A stretch of DNA of 64,000 bases, taken from assembly GCA_022818135.1 (NCBI GenBank), contig JAFMSR010000007.1, forward strand, positions 30,111,280 through 30,175,279, in the 5' to 3' direction. The number at the start of each line of letters is the position of its first letter. Within the stretch, counting starts at the first letter, position 1. This document shows positions 10,791 to 25,600 of the stretch, piece by piece. Under the pieces are notes generated by a model. That model ran no database searches and had not been told where the DNA came from. It saw only the letters and a program-made list of their open reading frames with translations. The position numbers and the translations under genes are program-made. The stretch is from Saxidomus purpurata (taxonomy: Eukaryota; Mollusca; Bivalvia; Venerida; Veneridae).

Positions 10791-13340
10791 CTAGAAGTTT
10801 AAGATTTTTATTCCACATTTTGTTCACTTGGCTCTGTATAAAATTTCTGAATAACAATAAGTACAAAACTGTGTAATAAAGAAAGTCCATGTTGTTCTAT
10901 ATAATATCACTGACCTATATTCATCTACAGAATGTTGTGGAGTATAATTTTCCTCAATATTTTTTTTTAAAGCACAAAATAAAATAGAAATAAATAAAAA
11001 GCTATTGCACTACACCAGTCCTGTAAAAACGAGGATTTTCTCTAAGCAATATAAATACAAATACTACAACTATATCATATACTGTAAATTGGGCTATATT
11101 CACTATGCTTTAATTTTTCGCTATTTTCGCAAATTTCCCACTTCGCTAAATTAAAATTCTCACAAAAGATCTACATGTATTTCACATAGATTTACTACTA
11201 AAGAATTCTCTTTTTGCAATCTTAAAATTCGCACATAACTATGTCTACTCACAATCGTGAAATTTTCGTCACACGAAAACTATCCAATTTACATGAAATA
11301 CAGCAGTAACAATACTATCTGCTGTACATTGAAAATGTATTTCTTCATAGAATACACAACTGTATGAACTTTATCCTTAAAGTCCCATAAACATTGTGGA
11401 TATAAAATTATTTGTTGCTGCTACACTACCAAGGAAGATATCTTAAGGCTGAAATAGATCGCATTTAGTTGAAAATCATTCCTGACAATGCTTTTTAAAT
11501 TGTTACTACATAAATGTTCTATTAATACAGTGCAGTATTTTTTTCCAAAATCTGGCAAAAAGTAAAGAAACTTTACTTACAATGCTTTTTTAACACAGAA
11601 GCAACAATCATATTGAAGAAATGTACATGTATATGTCAACATTGTTTTGGACTAAAGAGAACACAACTCCATCATTATTCTAGCCATAATTTTTTGTCTA
11701 TTTATGAGACTCCAAAGTGCTAATGGGACTTTAAACATAAGGTCATACATCATACTAAGAGCTACTTATATTTCTTGATCTATGAAGTCAAGCAAGGATC
11801 TACTTATGTATCTGAACTGTACCATTTTTTTCTTCTCAGTTACAGCAGTGTACTTTAAAATGTTGTAACATGTCATAAAGTGACCATTATACTTTAAGCA
11901 AATTTTGTAAGTGATTAGAACCATCAAAACTCAATTTACTTTTTAACTTGTATATTTCTCAGTTTCATCTTATAAGTGTTTCAATTTAGTGATTGTGCAG
12001 AAAGAGGTATGTATTGTTTAACAAAAACCTAGTTAACGCCATAATGTAAAAAAAAGAAGAGTTCTTCCATCACATTTTGTACCTTCTAAGATTAATCTAG
12101 AGCCTATGCAAATTAAGTTTTACTTAAATAAACTCAAGCATATCACATCTAGGATGCAAGTCATATTATGATATATAAATACATAAATAAATATTAGAAA
12201 ACAGAGAACAGTCTTAGAGACATCCATACCTGATAATTAGTTATTAATTACAGAACATAACTTTGGATATAATATAATCAAATCCATCTTTACAAAAATT
12301 TGATACATGAAAAGTAGACCAACACATTTCCATCTGACATCAGACAGGCGGTCTCCAGTAATTTGAATATCCAAACAGAAATAATAGGGTTAATTATGCC
12401 AGATTTGCTCAAGTTGTGATACGCACTCGTACAATCCGACTGCATCGAGATCACTTCTGGATCGCATTACTATACTAATAACCCTTTTATTATATATTTA
12501 GATACTTGTCTACATGAATGATCTGTATTACTGACCCAATTTAAAGCAATGTTATTAACGTTACGAGTACACATGAATCTTCTATGAGCCAATCTGATGC
12601 CCTCTTACAAATAATAGTACATACATACAATACAGAATATTATCTTTGTCAAGCTATGTTAAATGGTTGAGTGAAGACTGTATTTTTGACAGAATATTTA
12701 CCCTGGTCTTGACATGTTGTTCCTCTCTATTAATTATATACTAAAAATATTTATAGATATATAATAAATAGATATATAAAGCTGACATATAGCATTTCTT
12801 CACACAATATGTTTCATAACATCCATGAGTTTTTCTTCAGATGTTTACCTTAAACGTGAAAACTACATGTACATTTACTGATGTAGTGAGTTACTTGATA
12901 AAATAAGGCATCATTATAAAAGTGATTGTACAACATTTAATATATAATGCCCAGGTGCTCACTCAGTTATTGAGAACTATTGAGTGATGTATACTTGAGA
13001 CAAATGTAGTAAGCAAGTACAGAGCCAGAAATATAGTTATATCAGCACTATTTAGTTGTACAGCAGTCACCACATCAATTTACATTTTGTGATTTTTCTG
13101 GTATAAAACTTTTAACAGTAGAAAATAAAGGAAACTTGCAAATTTTATGTACCAGTGCTAAAATAGTCTGAATTTTGATTGATCAATTTCTTTTGCATTT
13201 TTGTTGCACATGATTAAAATGAAAATAATATATACATGTACATGAAAAAATATTGAATTCCACTCATTCATTTTGTAAACACACTCATAACTTTATGAAA
13301 AGCGTTGTCAAATTTGTGAATCTGTAACAGCTTTTTGTGG
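10791..13340. other. AT-rich spacer or long HPS4 3' UTR; no gene seen
   Basis: No exon-like frame on either strand. TTTATT near 10808 reads as AATAAA on the minus strand and could end a ~2.9 kb HPS4 3' UTR, but this is only a possibility. Confidence 0.4.
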
Positions 13341-13557
13341 ACCCGCCAAGGCGCAGTGGTAGCACATTATCCTCCAGATGGGAGACTCCAGGGTTTAATC
13401 CCAACAAAAATCATGTATTGAGAGTGTCATATGACCAGATACAATCATTCCATATTGTCCCTCTCTTTCTTCCAGGTTGATTCCATCTGGGGTGAATCCG
13501 AACAGTGATTTGTGTAAGTTGTCAAAATTTGATTCACATGAAGAATAAATAAATTAA
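13341..13557 (+). mobile_element. tRNA-derived SINE, second copy
   Basis: It has an A box GGCGCAGTGGTAGCAC near 13350, a degenerate B box GGGTTTAATCCC near 13392, the shared central CTTCCAGGTTGATTCCATC near 13470, and an AATAAATAAATTA tail. It is the same family as the 7271 copy, diverged. It lies just beyond the HPS4 stop, probably inside the 3' UTR in antisense. Confidence 0.8.
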
Positions 13558-13693
13558 GAAAAATTAATCGAACTTTTCAATAAAATTTATCAAAATGAAA
13601 CTACATATTTGAAAGTCTGCACTTGTATCTGTGATTGTCAAATTTTGAGAGACTTTGATCTTAATGACTAATAATAACTTCTTGCATACAGCT

Positions 13694-16600
13694 TCATAAG
13701 AGTGAAAGGTGTTTTTCAGTTGCTAGATGCTGACGTGCAAACGTGTCCAGATTGAAAACAGGGTCTCGAGGTATCGGAAATCCCGATGACAGTTTCTGCT
13801 GAAGATCTGACTGGCAGTATGTCTCCTCCACATGGTTTGAGTGACCATAGCAACTGTTGAAATGAGACCTGGAAAAAAAGATAACCCTGTTAACCTTTAC
13901 ACTACTAAATTTCTATAATGGACTAGTGAAAATTAACTGACTGAAAAGTGAACAGTGTAGATCATGATCAGACTGCACTCAAATATATACTCACTTACCA
14001 CTTCCTGGGTAAAAGTTCAAGCACAGTCAAAATAAGATAACATAAAAACTGATATCTGATACATGTACAGCTTTTTTCTGCTCGTTTCAACATTAGTTTA
14101 GTTATTCACAGGTGAGCAATTTAACTTATTAACTATGGTATCGAACATTCCCGTGAATGAACAGAATTAGACTGACATTTTCTGTAATAATCTGCCAACT
14201 TTTTAAAATAAAGAGTTGTGTTTCAAACAGTGCTTTGAGTTAACCCATGACCATTGATAGGTTTAGTGATTTAAAGGCACAGAGACTGGTCGATGCTAGT
14301 TAATACATGGATATCTCATATAAAATTTGAAACATGCCTATTGACTTCTGAGGAAATATATTATTTCCCATATTTTGAGTTGTACATGTCTGTTTGCAAA
14401 AAAACTATGCAAGTCAGATGCTGAATATAATTTTTGACATTTTTTGTCGTAATTATTTCTCACCTCAGAATGGCATCTGACAGACATTCCTCCTGCTGGA
14501 ATTCTGTGTGTAAGGAAGCCAACATCTGATGGAGATTATTGCTTTTTCTGTCCTTTCCTGGGTCTTCTATTGTACCTGATAAAAATATGACAGTAACTAT
14601 AAATTATATTACTCAATACACATTCTAACATGACTCATGATTTTGACTCTATAAACACAACAAATAGGTTTTATTATAAATGCCATAAACAAAGTTTTGA
14701 CACGCAGGCCAATATGACGTCAAAAAATAAAGACCATCGTACAGATTTTATGTAGATGATGTCACTATGTCCTAGGTATACAGGTCCCCATGAGGCACCA
14801 ATCTCTGATTCCTTCGTCAGTATATAGTGACAGCTAAAGAAGCAATCTAGTGAGCATTAAATACAGTAAACCAACTAATTTTATATGCAACTTACTTCTT
14901 CAAGGCAAACTTTCCTCAAAATTAAGAATGAATGGGTAAGTTTTTCTTTCTGCAGATATTAAATTTTCCAGTTTTGGTTTCATTTTGTTTATGTAGAATG
15001 TGAAATTAAAGATCTGACACTCTGTCAGCCTTAAATCAGCACAAAAAATGAATAAGGTTATGGTAACAGAAACTGACAAACCTTTAAGATCAGATGCCAA
15101 CATGTCATATTTGAGATATTTGTACACACTTTCGCTGTCTTCATCACTTGCAGCCTCTGTACATTCCTTGATGTAGAAATCCAAGTCTGCCAGGTATGCC
15201 AAGGATCCCTTCCACTGTAACAACAGGAAATTTACACTGAAGTTTATGTTGTAACAATGGGATAATTTACACTGAAGTTTATGTTGTAACAATGTGAAAA
15301 TTTACACTGAAGTTTATGTTGTAACAATGGAAACAAGAGGGCCAAGATGGCCCTATATCACTCACCTTGGTACAAGTCCACTTGCCTGGTGGAAGATCAC
15401 TAGATAATGTTATATACCAAATAAGTTTTCCTATATACGCCTTTGTAAAACAAATGATCCCCCCCGGGCCAGGTCAATTTTGACCCCAGGGGCATAATTT
15501 GAACAAACTTTGAAGAGGTCTACTAGGCAATGCTACATGCCAAATATCTAAGCTCTAGGCCTTGTGGTTTCAGAGAAAAAGATTTTTAAAGTTTTCCCTA
15601 TATAAGCCTATGTAAAACTAAGTGACCCCCGGTGCGGGGTCAATTTTGACCAGGGGGTCATAATTTGAACAATCTTGGTAGAGGTCCACTAACCAATGCT
15701 ACATGCCAAATATCTAAGCTCAAGGCCTTGTGGTTTCAAAGAAGAAGATTTTTAAAGTTTTTACTATATAAGCCTATGTAAAACTAAGTGACCCCCCGTG
15801 CGGAGTCAATTTTGATTCGAGGGTCATAATTTGAACAATCTTGGTAGAGGTCCACTAGCAAATGCTACATGCCAAATATCTAAGCTCTAGGCCTTGTGGT
15901 TTCAGAAAAGAAGATTTTTAAAGTTTTTCCTATATATTCCTATGCAAAACTAAGTGACCACCCCCGCGGGGTCAATTTTCACCCGGGGGTCATAATTTGA
16001 ACAATCTTGGTAGAGGTCCACTAGACAATGCTACATGCCAAATATCTTAGCTCTAGGCCTTGTGGTTTCAGAGAAGAAGATTTTTAAAGTTTTTCCTATA
16101 TATGCCTATGCAAAAACTAAGTGCCCACCTGCGCGGGGTCAGTTTTGACCCCGGGGTCATAATTTGAACAATCTTGGTAGAGGTCCACTAGACAATGCTA
16201 CATGCCAAATATCTTAGCTCTAGGCCTTGTGGTTTCAGAGAAGAAGATTTTTAAAGTTTTTCCTATTTGTTGCCATAGCAACCAGAGTTCTGCATGGAAT
16301 GGAATTCTTTGAACAATTTTGGTAGAGCTTCATGCAAGGAACATTCCTGCATAGTTTTATCAACATTGGCCTAGAGGTTTCAGAGGAGATGTCATTTGAA
16401 TCAAAATGTTGACGGACGATGGACGACGGACAATCATCGATCAGAAAAGCTCACCCTGGCATAGCCAGGTGAGCTAAAAAGTACACATAGTTTATGTTGT
16501 AACAATGGGAAAATTTGCACTGAAGTTTATGTTGTAACAATGGAAAAAATTACACTGCAGTTTATGTTGTAACAATGGGAAAATTTACACTGAAGTTTAT

Positions 16601-19600
16601 GTTGTTACACTGAAGTTTATTTTGTAACAATGGGCAAATTTGCACTTAGTTCTATGTTGTAACAATGGAAAAATTTACACTGAAGTTTATGTTGTAACAA
16701 AAGGAAAATTCATACTGAAGCTCATGTTGTAAAATGATACAAAGAACCTATTTCAAATGAAGAGAGTGGAAGCTTTATTTTTTTCAAACCTAAAGCAAGG
16801 ATTGGACCTGTATATTACAGTAAGTACAACAGCCAGCTGTCTCATGTTGATAATCATGGAATTTCTAATTCAACAAAACCTTTCTCTACTGTACATACCA
16901 AAGACAAACTGTTGGTTATTATATCTAAAGTTTGCAAATACAACTATTTTCAGCAGATGAATTCTCTAACCTACACGGAAGTGAAGAAGTTACATACAGA
17001 TGAACAGACAGCAAGCTATAAAATATGTATGGACACAATGATAATCAGGACAGTGTCAATGACAGCAAAATAAAAGTCCAAACATTTTATTTGATCTTCA
17101 TCCAGACTGTTAGTTTCTGAATCACTCACAATCTCATAATCAATATAGCATGTTTTGTATTTACAGCTATGTTTGCTTTATTTTACTCATTCTTTTACAG
17201 TTAGTTTAAAATTGTTGGTTTTAACACATCATGGCTCAGTTGTCTATATACATGCATTTATAGCATAATCTGATTAAAATATTTACCAAACAATGGAAAA
17301 GGCTTTCTTCATATTGTTCTGGGTTTTCCATCAATAACAGCAGCGAAATATCAGAATGGCACTGGACATACAGGGTGACATCATTAAGCCCATCCATTTC
17401 ATGTGTCCAATAGCAAGATATAGTGCTGTCTGTTGAAACATCACTGCTCAGTGAGGAAAACATACTTCCTGCTTGTCCAGATCCTCTCCTCTCATCAGCC
17501 AATCCCTCGGTCTCTGTACCAGATTCATGCCTTACAAATGAATAAAAGCATATTCAGTGATTAATACTGGTATCAATATTCAGATGCAGTCAGATTTTTC
17601 ACTCCTTCTTTACATCTTAGCCTGAACATAAATTTTTAAACCATGCATCTTACACATTTTTGAATACAGTAAAGAACTTACTGATTGGATATGAGAAATA
17701 CTGTACTTGTATTTCAAATGCAATGTCGAAACAAAATGACTTGATCAAAAGTTACACTAACCTCTCTCTTCCCTTGTCCTGAAAATCTATAATCTCTTGA
17801 TCATTTCCAAATCTCGGAAACATTCTTTGTTTGTTGAACTGTTCTATACACTGACTACATCTTACACTGCCACTGTGTCCAGGTTTCTGAGATGCTAGTT
17901 CTATACAGTTAATACATGGTTCTATTGATGCTATAGTTACACCCTCATCTTCTGTTTCAATCTCAGATTCATACCTGTGTGAATCTGATAGCATCCTATG
18001 AAGAAATGGAGTATTTGGATCCACATTCTCTTTACTGTCTTCATTGCTATCAAACGGTTGTGAATTTTCCTTTTCACATTTGCTTAATTGCTTTTCTTCA
18101 TTATCTGTCATATTTCCACTGTCATCTTCTCTTAATACGGCTGATGTATTTTGTGGAGGACTTTTCTCTAATAAACTTTTTGAAGAGGTATGTTCTATAG
18201 ACGTTTTCCCACTAGCTATATCTCTGTCATCTTCATTCTGATTTTGGCTTGTTTCACCTACGAGCAAAGAAGTTCCTTCAGTCTTATCTGTTTTTCTCAT
18301 GTCCTTTTCAACAACATTTTCATCTTCTGCATTGTCAACTGATTCCTGTATGTGGACGTCAACAGTATGTTGATGGACTGCGTGGTCTGAATCTTTTTTC
18401 AATATCTTTGTGTCAGTATCAGATAGCCGATCATAGAATCTTGACGTTACAACTTCTGATGAAGAATTTGATAATGTCATTCCAGTTGGATTAGTTTCTT
18501 TAATACCTTCTACAGAAGCTTCACTTGAGATAACCGAACTTTCTTTTTCTTCTATCCCATGTTCTACTATAGTACTTATGTTTTCTGTATTGTCTGATAC
18601 TGTCTTTAAAGTAGATTTCTTTTTTGGAATTTTGACAACCTTTACTGTTTCTTCATTTTCTTCATCTGTGTCTCCATCAAGATCACTTATTGAAGGATTT
18701 TCTTCAGTGTGTTTTTTATTTTCAGTCAATTTTGGTTGCTTTTCTGTTTCATTATCAGCAAGTTTTTTATTTTCATTCCGTTCAGTGTCTGAATTCCCTT
18801 TAACCAAATCTTGATCTCTATTGCCATCATTACACAGATCTATATGTTCAGAACTTTTATTAATGTTATCAGATTGTTCACCTTCCATCTCTGTTTGTTT
18901 ATTAGTATTACACTGAGACAAATCATTTGCTTCAGTAAATTTCTTTTCAGTTGAACAACTGTTTTCAGTATCTTCAGACTTAGTTTGTAATATCTTCAAC
19001 AACTGTACTTTGTGCATTTTGTACTGTTTGACTTTCAGCATATTCTTCAATAGTGTGTACATCTTTACGTGCAGGAGCTATCACATCATCACTCTCAGAA
19101 TCTGTTTCAGATTGTTCATTCTCACAGTTAGCTGTGGTTACAACTTGTTTGTAACTTTCACCAAAATGTGACTGTTCAGCACTTTCATACAGAGTTTCAG
19201 CGTCAGTCTCAGTTGCTGCTTCTCCATTCTTACATTCAACAATTGGTACATGAGACAGAGACAATTTGGAATTATGAGACCAAGAAAAGTTATCCACAGT
19301 CACAGATTCTTGATTCAAATGAGATCTCCTTTGTCCGCTGGCTAGATAGGAATGTAAAGCCTTCTGTGACACTGAGTGAGAAACAGAAAGATTTGGACAG
19401 GTTAACCTCCGTTTCATCACGGATTTTGATTGTCTAGTTTTTGTAGACTGTTTCACAGTTTCATCACTTGGACGAGAAACACTGAAGTCTGTAACCTTAC
19501 AATGATGTCTTGCCAGGGAGTCAAGAGGAGCTATTTCAGACAATTCTTCATCAGTTAAAAACACTGTAATGATCCGACAACCTACTGGCAAATCACAGTC

Positions 19601-22600
19601 TGAAATAGTACAAGAAACACATATATTTCAAAACTCCCGACATCAGCAGCAATTCTATCGAAATTGCCTCTCATATAACAAGATGACATGAAACTGGACT
19701 ATTTTCAACCAGATTTCCCAGTTATTGTTCTTTTATCCTATATTTGGACATGACTTTAGTTTGCTTCAACCCTAATATGGAAACCTGACATATGTCAGAG
19801 ATTTAGCTAACTGTAAGTATTCACTTTACCATCATTTTAGGGATGAGGGATAGACCTGTATATGATCCCACTTCCCCTAAAATAAACAGCCAACTGCCTA
19901 ACATAATGACATAACTTGTCATGCCACCTTATCAAATGCTCCAGTATTGATAGATTATAAACTTATAACCATTTATTATGTTTGCATCCTAAATCATTTT
20001 ACCATGGCGAGCAATGGTTAAACCAAAGAGCATTGATGAAATGTATGTAGCTAATGTACGAGTTCTATCAGTTATACAAACTTCTCACCTGTTTTTCTTA
20101 AAATATGTGGAATCTGAAACAAAACAGAGTATTTCATATTAATAAAGTAAAAATGTACTTAAAGTGAACCTTCATTTCGAAGCTGAATATTTACCGGTAT
20201 GCTTTATTAAAAAGACCAGGGCTGCTGAAGATGTAAGCTACTAAACAATAGTAACTGTTGTATGTTAAAATTATCCGTGATGATCATTCCTAACTAACTA
20301 CATGTATAGTGTCTGACTGAATGATTGTGTTCCTTAACAACAGATTAAAAACTATATCAAACGAAGCTATCACTTAATGTGATTAGTAACCCTGCTGTAT
20401 GTACAGCATTGAACTATTTTGCCCCAAAACATACCGGTATCTTTAAGGGCAAATAAATGAACAGAGAAATGAATCAACATGTAAAATGAAATTCCAGGCA
20501 TTTTTGGGCCACCAGTATTGAACTACAGAACACTGTTAGTGAGTGAAGAAGGACGTACTTGATTTTGAAGGTATGTTAAATGATTTGTCAACTTTGGTGG
20601 CAGCTGTGTACACAGAACTCTGCAAGAGACGAATATATACAATAGTGAATAGTATGCTAAATGACAAAATAATATGCAAATATCATTCTTAAACACTTAA
20701 AGAAAGTAAATATTGTTCAAATGACAGACAATTTATCAACTAGAGACAAACAAGGGACAATTAATTTTTCTGCATAACTCCTGCAAGGATTAAAGAACTC
20801 GACTTTTAAAAAAAACAACACTGAAATGTATGAAATCTTTTGGTTGTACAAATTGTGTGCAAGTGTGATAAAAATCAGATAAAAATCTGCACGCATGAAC
20901 AATACAGACAAAACAAAATGGAAGACAGACCACAAACAACACACAACTGGTAGAGTCAGTATTCCTTACTTGAATCACAAGCAGCAAAATAAGGAACATT
21001 TACCTATTTTTGTATAGTATAGTTCCAGCTAAAACACATGGCCTCCTCTGACTTGATTGCAGCAGATGAGATGCTTGTAGAAACAGGTGAGCGCCACTCT
21101 GCAAGATATAAACACCAAATATTTTCAATCTACAAACAACATAATGAACTACAGTTAAGGTCTATGTTTGCAGTATATCTGTAAAAGGCTAAATTCATAG
21201 GAAAGTCAGAACTTCTGTGATGGACTTACTTGTACATCGGCTGATAAAACTTCAAAACTTTAACCTTTGATTCAAACAGCTAAGTATAAAACATTTTGTT
21301 TGTAATTGTGCTTATTAGGTCCACCAACCTCTACAGAGGCTATAATCGGTACGACCCTTAAGTATAAAACAGCAGAAAGTTTAGGCCTTTATAGCTCAGT
21401 GGTTAGGGCTTCCTCTCCGATATGGTTGGACTCTGGGTCAGATATCATCCAGAGCATAGCGTGTGTCTTTGGTTGGGAAAACACTAAAACTACACATGTT
21501 TTGTTTCTACTCAGCAGCAATGGGTAGCAGCAATGTAAATCTCGCTGCCTCTCTCTTGCAGGCAGGCCAGTATCTGGGATAAGTGTTCAAAGAGCAATTA
21601 ACATGATGCCCCACCCTGTCAATCAAGTGATTTCAATACCAATCAAAACTGGACTTAACCTATATGACAAATAAATGCATGTGGAAAAGGTTTGAATGGA
21701 TTCTTTTGTTATAAATACTCAGACATCAGCAAAGGGGCCAGGTTATTGCATCATTGGTGTCATGTTAATTCAATAAGCTAAAGAAGATTTCTTTGTAACT
21801 AACCTAAATTCTAGAACTAATTTTAACTAAACTAATACATGTACTATTACAACTGGCATACCTTTGGAAGTTGTACATATGGCAGTGCCTGGAATGTCTG
21901 TGACAGACTGTAACCCTGGAAGACCTTTGATTCATGTAGGATGATTGTCCATATATTACTCAACTCCTGCAAAAAGCCACTTGTTGATTCTTTACATCTC
22001 TGAAATATAACATTTAGAAGATTATCTCCATGAATGGATGTTTCAAGTTTGAAGCATTAATATGTCCACTACCATTGAAACTAGGTTTAGTGATGTTTGC
22101 ACAAAGATATCAAACACAGAGCTAATCTGACGGTAAATATTGGCATTTAATGGGCCACAACTCCTGCGTGGCTGTTCATCTTGGTTACAGAACTTAGCTA
22201 TTAACACTGTAACCAGGTTTAATAATATTTGAGGAAAAAACTAGTCATCTTAGAGCAGAAAACATTGCAGGATGCAGCCTGTGTGGAGACAGATGACAAA
22301 TTACAAGAGATAAGTGAGAAGACAATTTACAAGAGATATGTGTGATGACAATATACAAGAGATAAGTGAGAAGACAATTTACAAGAGATATGTGTGATGA
22401 CAATATACAAGAGATAAGTGTGATGACAATGTACAAGAGATAAGTGTGATGACAATATACAAGAGATAAGTGTGATGACAATGTACAAGAGATAAGTGAG
22501 AAGACAATATACAAGAGATAAGTGTGATGACAATGTACAAGAGATAAGTGTGATGACAATGTACAAGAGATAAGTGCGATGAAAATGTACAAGAGATAAG

Positions 22601-25600
22601 TGTGATGACAATATACAAGAGATAAGTGTGATGACAATGTACAAGAGATAAGTGCGATGACAATGTACAAGAGATAAATGTGATGACAATGTACAAGAGA
22701 TAAGTGTGATGAAAATGTACAAGAGATAAGTGTGATGACAATGTACAAGAGATAAGTGAGATGACAAAGCAATCAGTAAAGCTTCAGATCAGATTGAACA
22801 GTTGTGAACACTGATCTTAATCCATACTGGTCACAAAGACTAGATGTTAGCAGAGCTTTTATATAACTACCTACATACATGTACTTACCAGTTTCAGACT
22901 GTCTACACTGCCATGGTATGTTATGAATGTCTCGTACACGGCTGTTAATTGTGTGTTAAGCAAGGAATCTGGTGTGAAACTTCCTCCTTTTAAACCCTGA
23001 AAAACATCAGCAAACTATCAGCAAAACAAGAACAATATTTGAACTAATTAACTAGCAAATCAATATAAAAAACGTAAGAATTTATTAATACATGTAGCAT
23101 ATTAACGAATGTTTCTGATCAATTATTAAACACATAAAAGGTCACAATTGTAACCTGTTGAGGTATATTCTTCTTTTCTAAATGATATACAAGTCATGTA
23201 TTTTGAACATTTTAAGTAGAGCGGACTGTAAAGTTGTGCAAACTAGTAAAATTATTTCTATGTTTTTAAACTAATGTGTCTGTGTGTAAATTTATTGTCA
23301 TCACAAGAAATCCCAATGAGAAACTGCATGATACTGTAAGAATTCTTGCCTAGGAGCATCAATGCTTCTTGTCTGGTGTCTGTCATGAACATTTAAAGCA
23401 TGGGACAGATGTGTCAAGCATGGCTTTCAAGTCATTCACACATAATATTTAGTACTGGCTTACAAAAGTATATGCTCCTGTTCTCTTCAATGCAAACTTG
23501 TCATGTTCGAACCTGAAGATGCTTGGAGCAGACTTGCTCAGTGTTGCCTTCAGGAACTCGGAAATGCCCATCAACTGTCCACACAAGGCACACTGGTCTT
23601 CAATACTGTACTGAAATAAAATAATCAAAGTTTAGATCGATATGGTTAAATGTACTGTGACCAGTTTCAAATTTCTTTTCCCACTCTGCAAAATCTGCAG
23701 CTCTTACAGACAATGGCAACAGGCACAGGAGGCCTTCAGCTTGCCAACTGACACCAAACAAAAAGGATTCAACATAACCTAACAATGAAAATCAAAAACA
23801 GGCCTACTCTTCTATACCTTAATGACCAGAAACTGTTTCCAATTAGAGACTGGTTTTTTTTCATATAGAATAAAACATGTCTGCTACGTCACTGAAAAAA
23901 GATCAGAGATAAATCTCTTTTAGCAGAATATTTTAAGGCAGCTTAAAAGTTCCATCCGCTACAGCTATGCCATAAACTTCAGAACTGTTTATAACTTCAA
24001 TACATTTGTCACATAAATACTGAACACAACTGTAAAATGTATTCACAAAATATTATACAAATGGAGGAATAACCACAAAACTTTAGTAACCTATATCAAA
24101 TAAAGAAGGACTAACAACAGCTTTGCGGTCAACCCTCAAAATATAGTGCTTAGAGTAAGTGACTTAAAGCATTACATACTGTATCAGGTGTAAAGAAAAG
24201 TATGGCATCTTTTAAGTCATCTTCTTCCTTCTTCAACATGTTGTGGTCATAGATGAAGAACACTGCATCACCTCGTCTGGAATGGTTCATAAAAACATTT
24301 CTATCATAATTGTATCAACACATTTATAAATTGCATAGCATTTTTCAGAAAGCAAACATTTTTATACAATATTAATTCATTGTAAATTTATAATATGTTA
24401 AACATGTAAAGATTTCAGAATATCTCCATGTCCTTGACTCAGCAGTCTTTCCACCTAAGACCCCTCCATGCAACTTAAAAAATCCAAAATATTTTTCACA
24501 GCTATTTCATTCTCCATACTAAATTTCATCATCACACACTCACTTACTTACTTAAATACAGCAGGTTTTGTTTGAAGTCATAAACCTATGACCATGATGA
24601 TACCAATCCAAGAAGAACTGCATGTGACCTCCCTCAACTCAAAGTGTGATAAGACACTTTCTCTCAGTCATATGACTTGCATAAAACTGTTTCAGGGGCC
24701 CACAGTCCATCATAGTGTTGCTGAGGCCGTCGGAAAATCCAAATTTGCAGGGCCACATTTCCCAGTAGTTGTAAACATTTATACCAAGTTTTATTCAAAT
24801 CATGCTTTTGTACACCTAACCACTTCTCAGATATTGGCTCTGATGGACAGACAGCGTCAAACTTTAACTGATCTCACTCATTTTAAAACTGTTGATAGCT
24901 CTGTACAATGCTCTAGTTATTATTTCAAATTTTGGTTATTATTTCAAATAAAATTTAATTCTGACAAGAACTTCTGACAAAACAAGAATTTTAAAGTTTC
25001 TTTTACATGTAGAACAGAATAATAGGAAAAACTGTTCCAATCACTCATGGTGCTGAGGCAATCAAATCCAAACTTACAGGGCATCTATTAACAATTCCCT
25101 GAAGTAGTCAGCATTTTTACCAAGTTTCATTCAAATACTCCTAACACTTTCTCAGTAATGATTACTGTCGTGAATGTTTACAGGATGTCAAACAGCATGT
25201 GAAAGTGTGTACCTGGGTTTTTGGGACACACATTCATCCAGTATTAGTGGAGTGATGGTCAAATAATGACTTAGTGAAAATTGGAAACCTGTGTTGTGCA
25301 TAACTGAAAAAAAAAATGATACAACCATGGAACTTTACGAGAATGTTTATCAGCATACATGTGTGCACATGGGTTTTTTGATGTGGATTCATCCGGTATT
25401 GGAGTTATGGCTCTTGACTTAATGAAAATGGATGATTTTGAACTTATTTTCTATATATCTCTGGATACTGCCAACCCCTCTCACGAGTGTTATAGGCAGG
25501 ATTAAGGTGCATGTCTGAATGCTAGTATAGAGAGTGAGACAATAAAATACCTGACAGTGAGTATTGTCTAATTTGTCAGGTAAAAGTGAGATTTAGAAGA

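Noticed and set aside
22291..22768. Regular short repeats resembling a CRISPR array
   Set aside because: Units are contiguous with no unique spacers, and the DNA is eukaryotic.
22245..22772. Three overlapping minus-strand frames of 120-175 codons
   Set aside because: They are read-through of the 26-bp minisatellite in an HPS4 intron, not genes.
24588..24977. 129-codon + frame antisense in an HPS4 intron
   Set aside because: It overlaps a duplicated dispersed repeat and has no domain.
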